This document shows positions 12,300 through 19,841 of a stretch of 64,000 nt of DNA, piece after piece. Source of the stretch: Bacillus sp. UNC438CL73TsuS30 (GTDB taxonomy: Bacteria > Bacillota > Bacilli > Bacillales > Cytobacillaceae); NCBI RefSeq assembly GCF_000482325.1, contig NZ_AXVA01000010.1, positions 62,001-126,000 of the forward strand, in the 5' to 3' direction. The notes under the pieces are model-generated. The model had not been told where the DNA came from. It worked only from the letters and a program-made list of their open reading frames with translations, and did not search any database. Each line of letters opens with the position of its first letter. The stretch's first letter is position 1. The position numbers and the translations under genes are program-made.

Positions 12300-12334
12300 G
12301 AGGCTGGACCCGCAAAGGTCTAGTCTCTTTTCTA
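12300..12334 (+). terminator. Terminator after glpX
   Basis: GAGGCTGGACC (12300-12310) pairs with GGTCTAGTCTC (12317-12327), allowing G-U pairs, and is followed by TTTTCT. Confidence 0.75.
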
Positions 12335-12376
12335 AAAACTCCTCCTCTCTAAAATTTTCCAATTTTTAAATAATAG

Positions 12377-12406
12377 TTGATTAATTTTTCACAAAGGGGG
12401 TACAAT
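12377..12406 (+). promoter_or_regulatory. Probable rho promoter
   Basis: TTGATT at 12377-12382, an 18-bp spacer and TACAAT at 12401-12406 give a plausible sigma-A promoter. It would produce a leader of about 170 bases before rho. Confidence 0.65.
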
Positions 12407-12420
12407 AGAAATTGTTTTAG

Positions 12421-12493
12421 ACACAAAACTTTCTACAATTCTATTCATTTCTTCATTTACTTTCTCATCCTCCAATCACATATAACTCAAATT
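12421..12493 (+). promoter_or_regulatory. G-free, C-containing leader segment of rho (candidate rut site)
   Basis: These 73 bases of the sense strand contain no G at all and about 20 C residues, directly after the predicted transcription start. Unstructured C-over-G RNA is what Rho binds. rho of B. subtilis is known to repress itself, so this is a good candidate for the autoregulatory loading site. Confidence 0.6.
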
Positions 12494-12582
12494 GGTGTGA
12501 AGAAAATCATAACAATCCCCCGCCGATTTTATTAATATTAATATAACCTGCGGACGAAAAAATCAAATAGAGTGGTGTACAA

Positions 12583-13848
12583 ATGGACTTAACAATATCA
12601 AGTTTAGAAAACATGAAGCTGAAGGAGCTTTATGAGCTTGCGCGCGAATATAAAGTGACCTATTACAGCAAATTAACGAAAAAAGAATTAATTTTTGCCA
12701 TCCTAAAAGCTCGTGCCGAACAGCAGGGTTATTTTTTCATGGAAGGCGTTCTGGAAATTATCCAGTCAGAAGGATTTGGATTCCTCCGGCCGATTAATTA
12801 TTCGCCGAGTTCCGAGGATATCTATATTTCTGCATCGCAAATCCGCCGCTTCGATCTTCGGAATGGTGATAAAGTATCAGGTAAGGTTCGTCCTCCTAAA
12901 GAAAATGAACGTTATTACGGGTTATTACATGTAGAAGCTGTAAATGGGGAAGACCCGGAATCCGCGAAGGAACGCGTTTATTTTCCAGCGTTAACACCTC
13001 TGTATCCAAATAGACAGATGAAGCTTGAAACTACCCCAAAATCCCTTTCAACAAGAATCATGGATTTAGTTGCACCAGTTGGCTTTGGCCAAAGGGGCTT
13101 GATTGTCGCTCCGCCAAAGGCTGGTAAAACAATGCTGTTAAAAGAAATCGCTAACAGTATCACAACAAACCATCCAGATGTAGAATTAATTGTCTTGCTC
13201 ATTGATGAACGTCCGGAAGAGGTAACCGACATAGAACGTTCCGTTGCTGGAGATGTTGTCAGCTCAACCTTTGATGAGGTGCCGGAAAACCATATTAAAG
13301 TGGCCGAGCTTGTGTTAGACCGCGCGATGCGCCTAGTTGAACACAAACGTGATGTCGTGATATTGATGGATAGTATTACTCGTCTGGCTCGTGCTTACAA
13401 CTTGGTGATTCCGCCAAGTGGAAGAACGTTATCCGGAGGTATTGACCCGGCTGCCTTCCACCGTCCAAAGCGTTTCTTCGGTGCCGCTCGTAATATTGAA
13501 GAGGGCGGAAGTTTAACGATTTTGGCTACAGCATTGGTAGATACTGGATCACGTATGGATGACGTTATTTATGAGGAATTTAAAGGTACCGGTAATATGG
13601 AGCTGCACCTTGACCGTTCACTTGCTGAGCGCCGTATTTTCCCTGCACTCGATATCCGTCGTTCCGGAACACGGAAAGAAGAGCTTATTCTTCCAAAAGA
13701 TCATTTGGATAAATTATGGGCGATTCGTAAATCGATGTCTGATTCACCAGATTTTGCCGAGCGCTTCTTGAAAAAACTAAGACAAACAAAATCAAACGAG
13801 GAGTTCTTTGCACAGCTGGGCGAGGAAATGAAGTCCCGCCGTTCGTAG
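12583..13848 (+). CDS. rho: Transcription termination factor Rho
   Basis: Rho is a hexameric RNA-dependent ATPase that terminates untranslated transcripts. The 421-aa protein has the N-terminal Rho-N helical domain ([17 protein letters not shown]), then the cold-shock-like RNA-binding domain (GFGFLRP, around residues 65-130). The RecA-type motor follows, with Walker A APPKAGKT (P177 to T183) and [11 protein letters not shown] as the Walker B and Q-loop region. The start codon has only a weak AGTGGTG site, which may matter for autoregulation. It lies alone between glpX and rpmE, as in B. subtilis. Confidence 0.97.
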   Translation: MDLTISSLENMKLKELYELAREYKVTYYSKLTKKELIFAILKARAEQQGYFFMEGVLEIIQSEGFGFLRPINYSPSSEDIYISASQIRRFDLRNGDKVSGKVRPPKENERYYGLLHVEAVNGEDPESAKERVYFPALTPLYPNRQMKLETTPKSLSTRIMDLVAPVGFGQRGLIVAPPKAGKTMLLKEIANSITTNHPDVELIVLLIDERPEEVTDIERSVAGDVVSSTFDEVPENHIKVAELVLDRAMRLVEHKRDVVILMDSITRLARAYNLVIPPSGRTLSGGIDPAAFHRPKRFFGAARNIEEGGSLTILATALVDTGSRMDDVIYEEFKGTGNMELHLDRSLAERRIFPALDIRRSGTRKEELILPKDHLDKLWAIRKSMSDSPDFAERFLKKLRQTKSNEEFFAQLGEEMKSRRS

Positions 13849-13873
13849 GTAATTATTTTCCATAAACCGTTGC

Positions 13874-13902
13874 TTGCAAAAGTAAACACTCGTTGTTATA
13901 AT
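13874..13902 (+). promoter_or_regulatory. rpmE promoter
   Basis: TTGCAA at 13874-13879, a 17-bp spacer and a perfect TATAAT at 13897-13902 lie about 95 bases before the rpmE start. A hairpin (AGTGCCTGT at 13928-13936 with ACAAGCACT at 13942-13950, one mismatch) sits in the leader. Confidence 0.8.
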
Positions 13903-13998
13903 GGGTACAGTGTGTTTTAAGTATTTCAGTGCCTGTTTAAGACAAGCACTTATGATAACTCTGTTTCGAAAGATTCAGGGCGGAAGGAGCTGAAAAAA

Positions 13999-14211
13999 AT
14001 GAAAACAGGAATTCATCCAAATTATAAAACAGTTAAGGTGACTTGCGCATGCGGTAACACGTTTGAAACTGGATCAGTAAAAAATGAGATCCGTGTTGAA
14101 ACTTGTTCTGAATGTCATCCATTCTACACTGGTCGTCAAAAATTCGCTGAAGCTGGCGGACGTGTTGACCGTTTCAACAAAAAATACGGCCTTAAGTCAC
14201 AACAACAGTAA
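13999..14211 (+). CDS. rpmE: 50S ribosomal protein L31 (zinc-binding form)
   Basis: The 70-aa protein [20 protein letters not shown] is bacterial L31. It keeps the four Cys that mark the zinc-containing (C+) type: CAC at residues 16 and 18, and CSEC at 36 and 39. In B. subtilis this form is replaced by a zinc-free paralogue (YtiA) when zinc is scarce; no such paralogue is in this window. The tail has four extra residues (SQQQ) after the usual end. The ribosome site is GGAAGGAG. A clear terminator follows. Confidence 0.97.
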   Translation: MKTGIHPNYKTVKVTCACGNTFETGSVKNEIRVETCSECHPFYTGRQKFAEAGGRVDRFNKKYGLKSQQQ

Positions 14212-14223
14212 TTATGAACGCCC

Positions 14224-14259
14224 AAAACAGGCAAGAGAAATTTTACTTGCCTGTTTTTT
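14224..14259 (+). terminator. Terminator after rpmE
   Basis: AAAACAGGCAAG (14224-14235) pairs perfectly with CTTGCCTGTTTT, followed by more T residues. Confidence 0.9.
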
Positions 14260-14315
14260 ATTGAAAAAATATAGATTTTTATTAGGTTTTGCTTTTAGGA
14301 AGGAGAGGCCGTTTT

Positions 14316-14930
14316 ATGTATGTAATGAAACAAAGCGGATGGGTTGAGGTTATCTGTGGCAGTATGTTTTCTGGAAAATCAGAGGAATTGATCCGTCGCG
14401 TAAGACGCGCTCAATTTGCCAAGCAAAAAATAGCTGTGTTTAAACCAAAAATTGATAATCGCTACAGTGAGCAATCTGTAGTCTCCCATAATGGCTCTTC
14501 TTTTATTGCGAAGCCCATTTCCCACTCCATTGAAATTCTGCACCATATCGAGGCAGACATCGATATTATCGCAATCGACGAAGTTCAATTTTTTGATGAA
14601 GGAATTGTTCGCATTGTTCAGCAGCTAGCCGACAGCGGCCACCGTGTGATAGTCGCCGGCCTTGACATGGATTTCCGCGGCGAACCCTTTGGACAAGTAC
14701 CAGCCCTCCTCTCCATCGCTGAACACGTCACAAAACTTCAAGCTGTCTGCACCGTCTGCGGTTCCCCATCAAGCCGAACCCAGCGCCTAATTGACGGCCG
14801 GCCTGCATCCTACCACGACCCGATTATCCTGGTCGGTGCATCCGAAGCCTACGAACCACGCTGCCGTCACCACCACGAAGTCCCAAAAAACGCCTATCGT
14901 GAACAGGAAGAAGCAGCTTCAAAAATGTAG
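14316..14930 (+). CDS. tdk: Thymidine kinase
   Basis: It phosphorylates thymidine to dTMP in the salvage pathway. The 204-aa protein is a type II thymidine kinase: [16 protein letters not shown] leads into the P-loop [10 protein letters not shown]. It has DEVQFFD as Walker B, the lasso-region [12 protein letters not shown] and zinc-binding CTVCG plus CRHHHE motifs. The start at 14316 follows AGGAAGGAG; a frame from 14289 has no site. The order rpmE-tdk-prfA is conserved in Bacillus. Confidence 0.96.
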   Translation: MYVMKQSGWVEVICGSMFSGKSEELIRRVRRAQFAKQKIAVFKPKIDNRYSEQSVVSHNGSSFIAKPISHSIEILHHIEADIDIIAIDEVQFFDEGIVRIVQQLADSGHRVIVAGLDMDFRGEPFGQVPALLSIAEHVTKLQAVCTVCGSPSSRTQRLIDGRPASYHDPIILVGASEAYEPRCRHHHEVPKNAYREQEEAASKM

Positions 14931-14938
14931 ATATTCGT

Positions 14939-14985
14939 TTCGACAAAAATCGGGTGGTGCCAGGCACCACCCGATTTTTGTCGAA
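14939..14985. repeat. Perfect 23-bp inverted repeat with a 1-base centre
   Basis: Bases 14939-14961 are the exact reverse complement of 14963-14985, with one A between. The centre reads GGTGGTGCCAGGCACCACC and the outer arms contain ATTTTTGTCG and its complement. It starts a few bases after the tdk stop. It can act as a terminator in both directions, since a T5 run falls inside each arm, but such long perfect arms are more than a terminator needs. Confidence 0.85.
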
Positions 14986-15048
14986 TGGAAAGAATTCTCT
15001 TGAGAAGTTAGTGAGGGCATGGGAATGATAGTAATGGAGGTGTAAACA

Positions 15049-15498
15049 TTGAGAAAGTTTATTGTTCCTTCATTATTGCTTACCATGCTCTTTGCGGTGA
15101 CGGGGTGTGGAAATGAGGCTGCAGATTATGATTTGCGCAAGGATCGCAGTGCCCCGAATGAGATGTCCAATAAGTATAAGAAACCTCTTGTTGGCCAGGA
15201 TGTTCAGAATCAGAATCCGAATTTTCTTAACCTGGAGGGTACGAGTACCCGTGGTACCGGGGGCGGACAGGATACTGGGATTGATGTGAGGAAGGCGAAA
15301 AAGGTTATTCGGGATACGCATGAATTCAGAACGGATTCGGTTTGGATTAATGGTGACCGGATGTGGGTGAATGTTTATAAAAGTGGCATGCTGAATGATC
15401 AGCAGCGAGAGGATGCAGAAGCGCGCCTTCATAAGAAATTAGTCCAGGCCTTGCCACGCTACAATATTGAGGTTCGAGTTCAGGAAGACCGCAGATAA
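15049..15498 (+). CDS. YhcN/YlaJ-like lipoprotein (possible sporulation lipoprotein)
   Basis: The 149-aa protein has a signal peptide MRKFIVPSLLLTMLFAVTGC with lipobox AVTGC (Cys20), so it is anchored outside the membrane. The mature part has an Asn- and Gly-rich linker, then a compact domain (residues about 85-149: AKKVIRDTHEFRTDSVWING, VQALPRYNIEVRVQ) resembling the YhcN/YlaJ family, several members of which are sporulation or spore lipoproteins. The TTG start at 15049 has GGAGG at 15037-15041. Family assignment is moderate, function unproven. Confidence 0.65.
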   Translation: MRKFIVPSLLLTMLFAVTGCGNEAADYDLRKDRSAPNEMSNKYKKPLVGQDVQNQNPNFLNLEGTSTRGTGGGQDTGIDVRKAKKVIRDTHEFRTDSVWINGDRMWVNVYKSGMLNDQQREDAEARLHKKLVQALPRYNIEVRVQEDRR

Positions 15499-15527
15499 CA
15501 TGCTCTGATTTTAGGGCATGTTTTTTT
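15497..15527 (+). terminator. Terminator after the lipoprotein gene
   Basis: AACATGCTCT (15497-15506) pairs with AGGGCATGTT (15513-15522), one G-U pair, followed by T7. Confidence 0.85.
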
Positions 15528-15581
15528 ATGTGGTGGCAGTGGCGATTGGCCACAAAAAATTTGTGGTGACAGGGGTAAGGT

Positions 15582-15860
15582 GTCGCCAATAAACGGGACG
15601 GGATAGGCGACAAAATCGAGTGAAGGACAGGGCAAAGTGTGGCCAATAAGCGGGATAGGCGACAAAATGGGGTGAAGGACGGGGCAAAATGTCGCCAATA
15701 AGCGGGATAGGCGACAAGATAGGGTGAAGGACGAGGCAAAGTGTCGTCAATAAGCGGGATAGGCGACAAAATGAGGTGAAGGACGGGGCAAAGTGTCGCC
15801 AATAAGCAGGATAGGCGACAAAAATGGGTGAAAGACAGGATGAAGTGTCGCCAATAACAA
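15582..15860. repeat. 52-bp tandem repeat array with a hairpin in each unit
   Basis: Units beginning GTCGCCAATAA or close variants start at 15582, 15639, 15691, 15743, 15795 and 15847. After a 57-bp first interval the spacing is exactly 52 bp. Each unit contains TGTCGCC and GGCGACA as 7-bp arms around AATAAGCGGGATA, then a GGTGAAGGACGGGGCAAA-like stretch. Variation is by point changes. Because 52 is not a multiple of 3, the long reading frames here are artefacts. The rest of the 483-base gap between the lipoprotein gene and prfA holds a terminator and the prfA promoter. Confidence 0.9.
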
Positions 15861-15914
15861 ACCCTCAAAATCCTAAACCCGGCCTAATCAAAATTTTTCC
15901 CGTAATATTTGGTT

Positions 15915-15944
15915 TTGACGCATGCATTTCACCTATACTATAAT
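15915..15944 (+). promoter_or_regulatory. prfA promoter
   Basis: TTGACG at 15915-15920, an 18-bp spacer and a perfect TATAAT at 15939-15944 precede the prfA start by about 37 bases. Confidence 0.8.
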
Positions 15945-15981
15945 TAGAATGTTATGGACTAAAATTTGAGGTGAAGTAACT

Positions 15982-17055
15982 GTGTTTGATCGTCTTCAAT
16001 CTGTTGAAGATCGCTACGAAAGGTTGAATGAACTTTTAAGCGATCCGGAAATTATTAATGATTCAAAAAAATTGCGTGATTATTCAAAAGAACAATCTGA
16101 TATACAAGAAACCGTACAAACTTATCGTCAATATAAAGAAGCGAAGGAACAGCTTCAAGATGCGAAAGCTATGCTTGAGGATAAGCTTGATGCTGAAATG
16201 CGCGAAATGGTAAAAGAAGAAGTTCATGAGCTTGAAGCGCAAATCGAAGAATTGGAAGAGCGGCTCAAAATTCTTCTCATTCCAAAAGATCCGAACGATG
16301 ACAAAAACGTAATCATGGAAGTCCGCGGTGCTGCGGGCGGTGATGAAGCAGCGTTGTTTGCCGGCACATTATACCGTATGTACAGCCGTTATGCTGAATC
16401 ACAGGGCTGGAAAACAGAGGTGATTGATGCCAACGAAACCGGCCTCGGCGGCTATAAAGAAATTATCTTTATGATTACCGGGACAGGTGCCTATTCCAAA
16501 CTAAAATATGAAAATGGTGCCCATCGTGTGCAGCGTGTTCCGGAAACGGAATCAGGCGGCCGTATCCATACCTCTACCGCAACCGTTGCCACTCTGCCGG
16601 AGGCAGAAGAGTTTGATATCGAGATTAACGATAAGGATATTCGCTTTGATACCTTCGCATCAAGCGGTGCCGGCGGACAGAGCGTTAACACGACCATGTC
16701 AGCCGTTCGTTTAACCCATATTCCGACTGGTATCGTCGCAACCAGCCAGGACGAAAGATCCCAGCATAAGAACAAGGATAAAGCCATGAAGATCTTACGG
16801 GCACGTGTATATGACAAGTTCCAGCAGGAAGCTCAGGCGGAGCTTGACCAAGCGAGGAAATCTGCGGTTGGTACCGGTGACCGTTCAGAGCGGATTCGGA
16901 CTTACAACTATCCGCAGAATCGCGTGACCGACCACCGTATCGGTTTAACGATTCAAAAACTTGATCAAATCATTGAAGGCAAGCTTGAGGAAATTATTGA
17001 TGCTTTAATCATGGATGACCAAGCAAGAAGATTGGAAAATGCCGCAAATGAGTAA
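15982..17055 (+). CDS. prfA: Peptide chain release factor 1
   Basis: RF1 reads UAA and UAG stop codons and triggers peptide release. At 357 aa it has the standard length, an N-terminal coiled-coil domain (about residues 1-100), and the catalytic GGQ at 231-233 within [10 protein letters not shown], whose Gln is methylated by PrmC encoded next. [10 protein letters not shown] precedes it. The GTG start at 15982 follows GAGGTGAAG. The stop overlaps prmC, so enzyme and substrate are made from one message. Confidence 0.97.
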   Translation: MFDRLQSVEDRYERLNELLSDPEIINDSKKLRDYSKEQSDIQETVQTYRQYKEAKEQLQDAKAMLEDKLDAEMREMVKEEVHELEAQIEELEERLKILLIPKDPNDDKNVIMEVRGAAGGDEAALFAGTLYRMYSRYAESQGWKTEVIDANETGLGGYKEIIFMITGTGAYSKLKYENGAHRVQRVPETESGGRIHTSTATVATLPEAEEFDIEINDKDIRFDTFASSGAGGQSVNTTMSAVRLTHIPTGIVATSQDERSQHKNKDKAMKILRARVYDKFQQEAQAELDQARKSAVGTGDRSERIRTYNYPQNRVTDHRIGLTIQKLDQIIEGKLEEIIDALIMDDQARRLENAANE

Positions 17056-17902
17056 AAAAATTTACGAAGCTCTTCAATGGGCTTCTTCTTTTTTAAAAAG
17101 ATCTAACCGGGACGAGAATGCCGGCGAGCTTCTCCTCCGCCACTTCACCGGAATGTCGCGGGCCCATTTATTTGCGAATGTCAGAGAGGATTTGGACCCA
17201 ACTGTTTGGGACCGATTTGAAAAAGCAGTATATGAACATGTCAAAGGCACGCCGATTCAATATATTATCGGCTCAGAGGAATTTTACGGCAGAACGTTTA
17301 TCGTTAATGAAGCAGTGCTGATTCCACGGCCGGAAACGGAAGAGCTTGTTTATGAAACGTTGAAAAGAGTAAAAAGGCTTCCGAAAGAAACGAAAAAACT
17401 TGCCGATATCGGAACTGGGAGCGGAGCAATTGCGATTACGCTAAAGCTTGAGGATCCAACATTAAATGTTTCCGCCTCCGATATTGCCGAGGCTTCACTT
17501 AAGGTGGCAAAAGAAAATGCCCAGCTGCTTGGGGCGGACGTCGAATTTTATCTAGGCGATCTGCTTCAGCCTTTTCAGGAAGGGCTTGATGTCGTGATTT
17601 CCAATCCGCCTTATATACCTACTGGTGATATCATCACGATGTCTGAAGTGGTAACGGAGCATGAGCCGCACCGGGCGTTGTTTGCCGGGGAGGATGGCTT
17701 GGATTTTTACCGCCGCTTTATGGAGGAGCTGCCTCGTGTGCTAGCGCCGGTCGCGCTCGTTGGCTTTGAAATTGGGGCCGGTCAGGGCGAAGCGGTAGCG
17801 GAGCTTTTTCAAAAGGCCTTTAAAGACGTAAAAGTGGAGATTGTGAATGATATAAACGGTAAAGACCGGATGGTGTTTGCGGAAATTGGCTTCGGGGAAT
17901 AG
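17048..17902 (+). CDS. prmC: Release factor glutamine methyltransferase
   Basis: It methylates the GGQ glutamine of RF1 and RF2 using S-adenosylmethionine. The roughly 284-aa protein has an N-terminal helical substrate-recognition domain ([16 protein letters not shown]), then a Rossmann methyltransferase domain with [13 protein letters not shown] and catalytic NPPY at 186-189. [12 protein letters not shown] is also characteristic. Candidate starts are ATG 17039 and ATG 17048; the latter has GGAA about 10 bases upstream and gives the usual N-terminus. It overlaps the end of prfA by 8 bases. Confidence 0.95.
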   Translation: MSKKIYEALQWASSFLKRSNRDENAGELLLRHFTGMSRAHLFANVREDLDPTVWDRFEKAVYEHVKGTPIQYIIGSEEFYGRTFIVNEAVLIPRPETEELVYETLKRVKRLPKETKKLADIGTGSGAIAITLKLEDPTLNVSASDIAEASLKVAKENAQLLGADVEFYLGDLLQPFQEGLDVVISNPPYIPTGDIITMSEVVTEHEPHRALFAGEDGLDFYRRFMEELPRVLAPVALVGFEIGAGQGEAVAELFQKAFKDVKVEIVNDINGKDRMVFAEIGFGE

Positions 17903-17918
17903 GGCCCCGGAGCTTTTT
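17889..17918 (+). terminator. Terminator overlapping the prmC stop
   Basis: GCTTCGGGG (17889-17897) pairs with CCCCGGAGC (17905-17913), followed by T5. The left arm lies inside the last codons of prmC. Confidence 0.85.
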
Positions 17919-17996
17919 TGAAAAATATTAAAAATTACTAGTTTAAGATTCTTAGTTTCTGTCCACAATGAGGATATCGAAGGGACGGTGCTAAGA

Positions 17997-19031
17997 ATGC
18001 ATAGTAAAACATTGATTTGGGCGTATCTTCTAATTTTATCGTTTGGGACGATATTAAGTTTATATATACCGAAAAATGAAGCGATTGCGAAGGAGTCAGT
18101 GGTGATTCCAGGGGAAGCGATCCGGCTAAGGATTCTAGCAAACAGTGACGTGCCAGCTGACCAGCAGTTGAAGCGTGAAGTAAGGGATGCGGTGAATGCG
18201 AAAATTACCGTTTGGGTGAAGGATTTAACTTCGATTGATAAAGCAAGATCGGTGATTAAGTCGAAGCTGCCGGAAATTCAGGCGATTGCGGAAAAAACAG
18301 TTGCGGATAAAGGTTCGAAGCAAGCAGTGCACGTGGAGTTCGGGAAGGTTCAGTTTCCAACGAAGTTATACGGCGAGTTTTTATATCCTGCAGGTGAGTA
18401 TCAAGCGATTTTAATCACGCTTGGTGAAGGAAAAGGGGCAAACTGGTGGTGTGTGCTATATCCGCCATTATGTTTTCTTGATTTTTCAAATGGAGTTGCG
18501 GTGAGCGATGGGTTTGATGAAAAGGTAAAATCGGAGTCGGAAGTTCAGAGGGATTCGGAGAAAGCTAGTGAAAAAGTGGAAGACCAAGGAGAAGAGCAAA
18601 AGGCTGTGGCGGCTGAGGAGCGGGAATCTGTGGATACTAAGCAAAGTTCCGTGGTTCCTGATAGTAAGGATGAGCAAAACCCGGTTACAACAACTAGTAA
18701 GGTTGAGGAAAAGCCTGTAGAAACAGATAGTAAGGGTGAGCAAAATCCTGTAACAAGAACTAGCGAGGTTGAGGAAAAGTCTGTTACAACGACTAATAAT
18801 GCTGAAGAAAATCATACTGCAGGTACTAGTGATGTTAAGGAGAAATCTTCACCGGCTACTAGTGGTGTAGAGCAAAAGGCTGAAACCACTGATAAAAATA
18901 CTGTGGATAATTCTGTGGATGTAAGCAAATCCGAACAGACGGCTCAAGCGCCTGTTTATACCTCTAAAGACGAGGATCCGGTTCAAGTGAAATTTTTCGT
19001 AGTAGAATTGTGGAAAAAGCTTTTTGACTAA
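17997..19031 (+). CDS. spoIIR: Stage II sporulation protein R with expanded C-terminal linker
   Basis: SpoIIR is secreted from the forespore and triggers SpoIIGA to process pro-sigma-E in the mother cell. The N-terminal membrane or signal segment (LIWAYLLILSFGTILSLYI) is followed by the conserved domain: IRLRILANSDVPADQQLKR, ANWWCVLYPPLCFLDFSNG. B. subtilis SpoIIR is about 224 aa; this one is about 344 aa. The extra part is a Glu/Thr/Ser/Lys-rich linker (about residues 185-325) with 22-residue repeats. The protein then ends with the conserved VQVKFFVVELWKKLFD. The start is ATG 17997 or GTG 17988; spacing to the upstream AGGGA is poor for both. Confidence 0.92.
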   Translation: MHSKTLIWAYLLILSFGTILSLYIPKNEAIAKESVVIPGEAIRLRILANSDVPADQQLKREVRDAVNAKITVWVKDLTSIDKARSVIKSKLPEIQAIAEKTVADKGSKQAVHVEFGKVQFPTKLYGEFLYPAGEYQAILITLGEGKGANWWCVLYPPLCFLDFSNGVAVSDGFDEKVKSESEVQRDSEKASEKVEDQGEEQKAVAAEERESVDTKQSSVVPDSKDEQNPVTTTSKVEEKPVETDSKGEQNPVTRTSEVEEKSVTTTNNAEENHTAGTSDVKEKSSPATSGVEQKAETTDKNTVDNSVDVSKSEQTAQAPVYTSKDEDPVQVKFFVVELWKKLFD

Positions 19032-19063
19032 GAACTCTTTCAATGGGAAGGGTTCTTTTTTTT
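19031..19063 (+). terminator. Terminator after spoIIR
   Basis: AGAACTCTTTC (19031-19041) pairs with GGAAGGGTTCT with two G-U pairs, followed by T8. Confidence 0.85.
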
Positions 19064-19150
19064 GCTTTAAAAATAATAGAGTTCATTGTTCTACTTTTCC
19101 TATTTTCTCATATTCATAGAATAGAATTAAAAAAATTGGGGTGGAACACG

Positions 19151-19597
19151 ATGCAGGCATTGATTCGCACGGCAACTAAGCAGGATTTGGGGAAATTAAG
19201 AGACTTCTTGATCAGGGCAAACCTTGGGACCGACGGACTAACAGACGAAACGATTGAATACTTTTTGCTGCTAGAAAATGCAGACGGACAATTAAAGGGT
19301 ACGCTTGGAATAGAGGCGTTTGATGGCTTTGGCTTGCTTCGCTCATTGGTGGTCACCCCAGGGCAGGCGGAAAAAGAAATCTTTATTCTTGTGGAACAAA
19401 TGATGAAGCTTGCGAAGGAGAAGGGGATGGAAAGCTTATTTTTGGCGACGAATAAGCGGGCGGCCCTGCCATTTTTCAATTTGCTAGGTTTTCAAGAGAT
19501 TGAACGTATGAGATTACCGTCTGAATTGAACGGGTCTGAGCACATTCGACATATTTTAAATGTGGATAACTCGATTTTTCTGAAATTTTCATTGTAG
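19151..19597 (+). CDS. ywlB: GNAT-family N-acetyltransferase (YwlB-like)
   Basis: The 148-aa protein MQALIRTATKQDLGKLRDFL has the GNAT order: an N-terminal strand-helix, the core strand GTLGIEAFDGFGLLRSLVV (site of acetyl-CoA binding; its usual Gln/Arg-x-x-Gly-x-Gly/Ala loop is replaced here by PGQAEKE), and the C-terminal LFLATNKRAALPFFNLLGF. Substrate unknown. The start at 19151 follows GGGGTGG; a hydrophobic extension from 19043 lies over the spoIIR terminator and is rejected. The last codons contain a perfect DnaA box (19561-19569). Position between spoIIR and ywlC matches B. subtilis ywlB. Confidence 0.85.
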   Translation: MQALIRTATKQDLGKLRDFLIRANLGTDGLTDETIEYFLLLENADGQLKGTLGIEAFDGFGLLRSLVVTPGQAEKEIFILVEQMMKLAKEKGMESLFLATNKRAALPFFNLLGFQEIERMRLPSELNGSEHIRHILNVDNSIFLKFSL

Positions 19598-19841
19598 ATG
19601 TGGATATTCGGGCAAAGTTATCCACTATTTCCACTAAGTTATGCACAATTTGTGGATAAAACTTGTATTTTTCCACACCTTCTTTTATACTTGCAAACGT
19701 ATAATGTGAAAAATATGAGTCTAGGTGCCTAGATTCGGCAAATTTCGATAGAAGTTTTGTTTTTATATAAAGGTGGATAACTATGAACACAAAAGTTTGG
19801 AAAGTGGATAACTATGTGGATATCTTAGAAAATAATCCACA
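19561..19841. promoter_or_regulatory. DnaA-box cluster spanning the ywlB-ywlC junction
   Basis: Three exact TTATNCACA boxes occur at 19561-19569 (-), 19639-19647 (+) and 19651-19659 (-). One-mismatch boxes lie at 19599-19607 (-), 19618-19626 (+), 19669-19677 (+), 19772-19780 (-), 19803-19811 (-), 19815-19823 (-) and 19833-19841 (+). The box at 19772-19780 overlaps the ywlC ribosome site, and three more are inside its first 20 codons. From memory, DnaA-box clusters outside oriC have been reported in B. subtilis, one near ywlC. Confidence 0.8.

Noticed and set aside
15347..15868. Minus-strand frames of 72-173 residues with repeats like CRLSRLLATL
   Set aside because: They come from the 52-bp tandem repeats; the period is not a multiple of three, the frame shifts between copies, and no start signal is seen.
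19043..19150. Hydrophobic N-terminal extension of the GNAT protein
   Set aside because: The stretch covers the spoIIR terminator and its T-run. The ATG at 19151 has a good ribosome site and gives the normal GNAT start.
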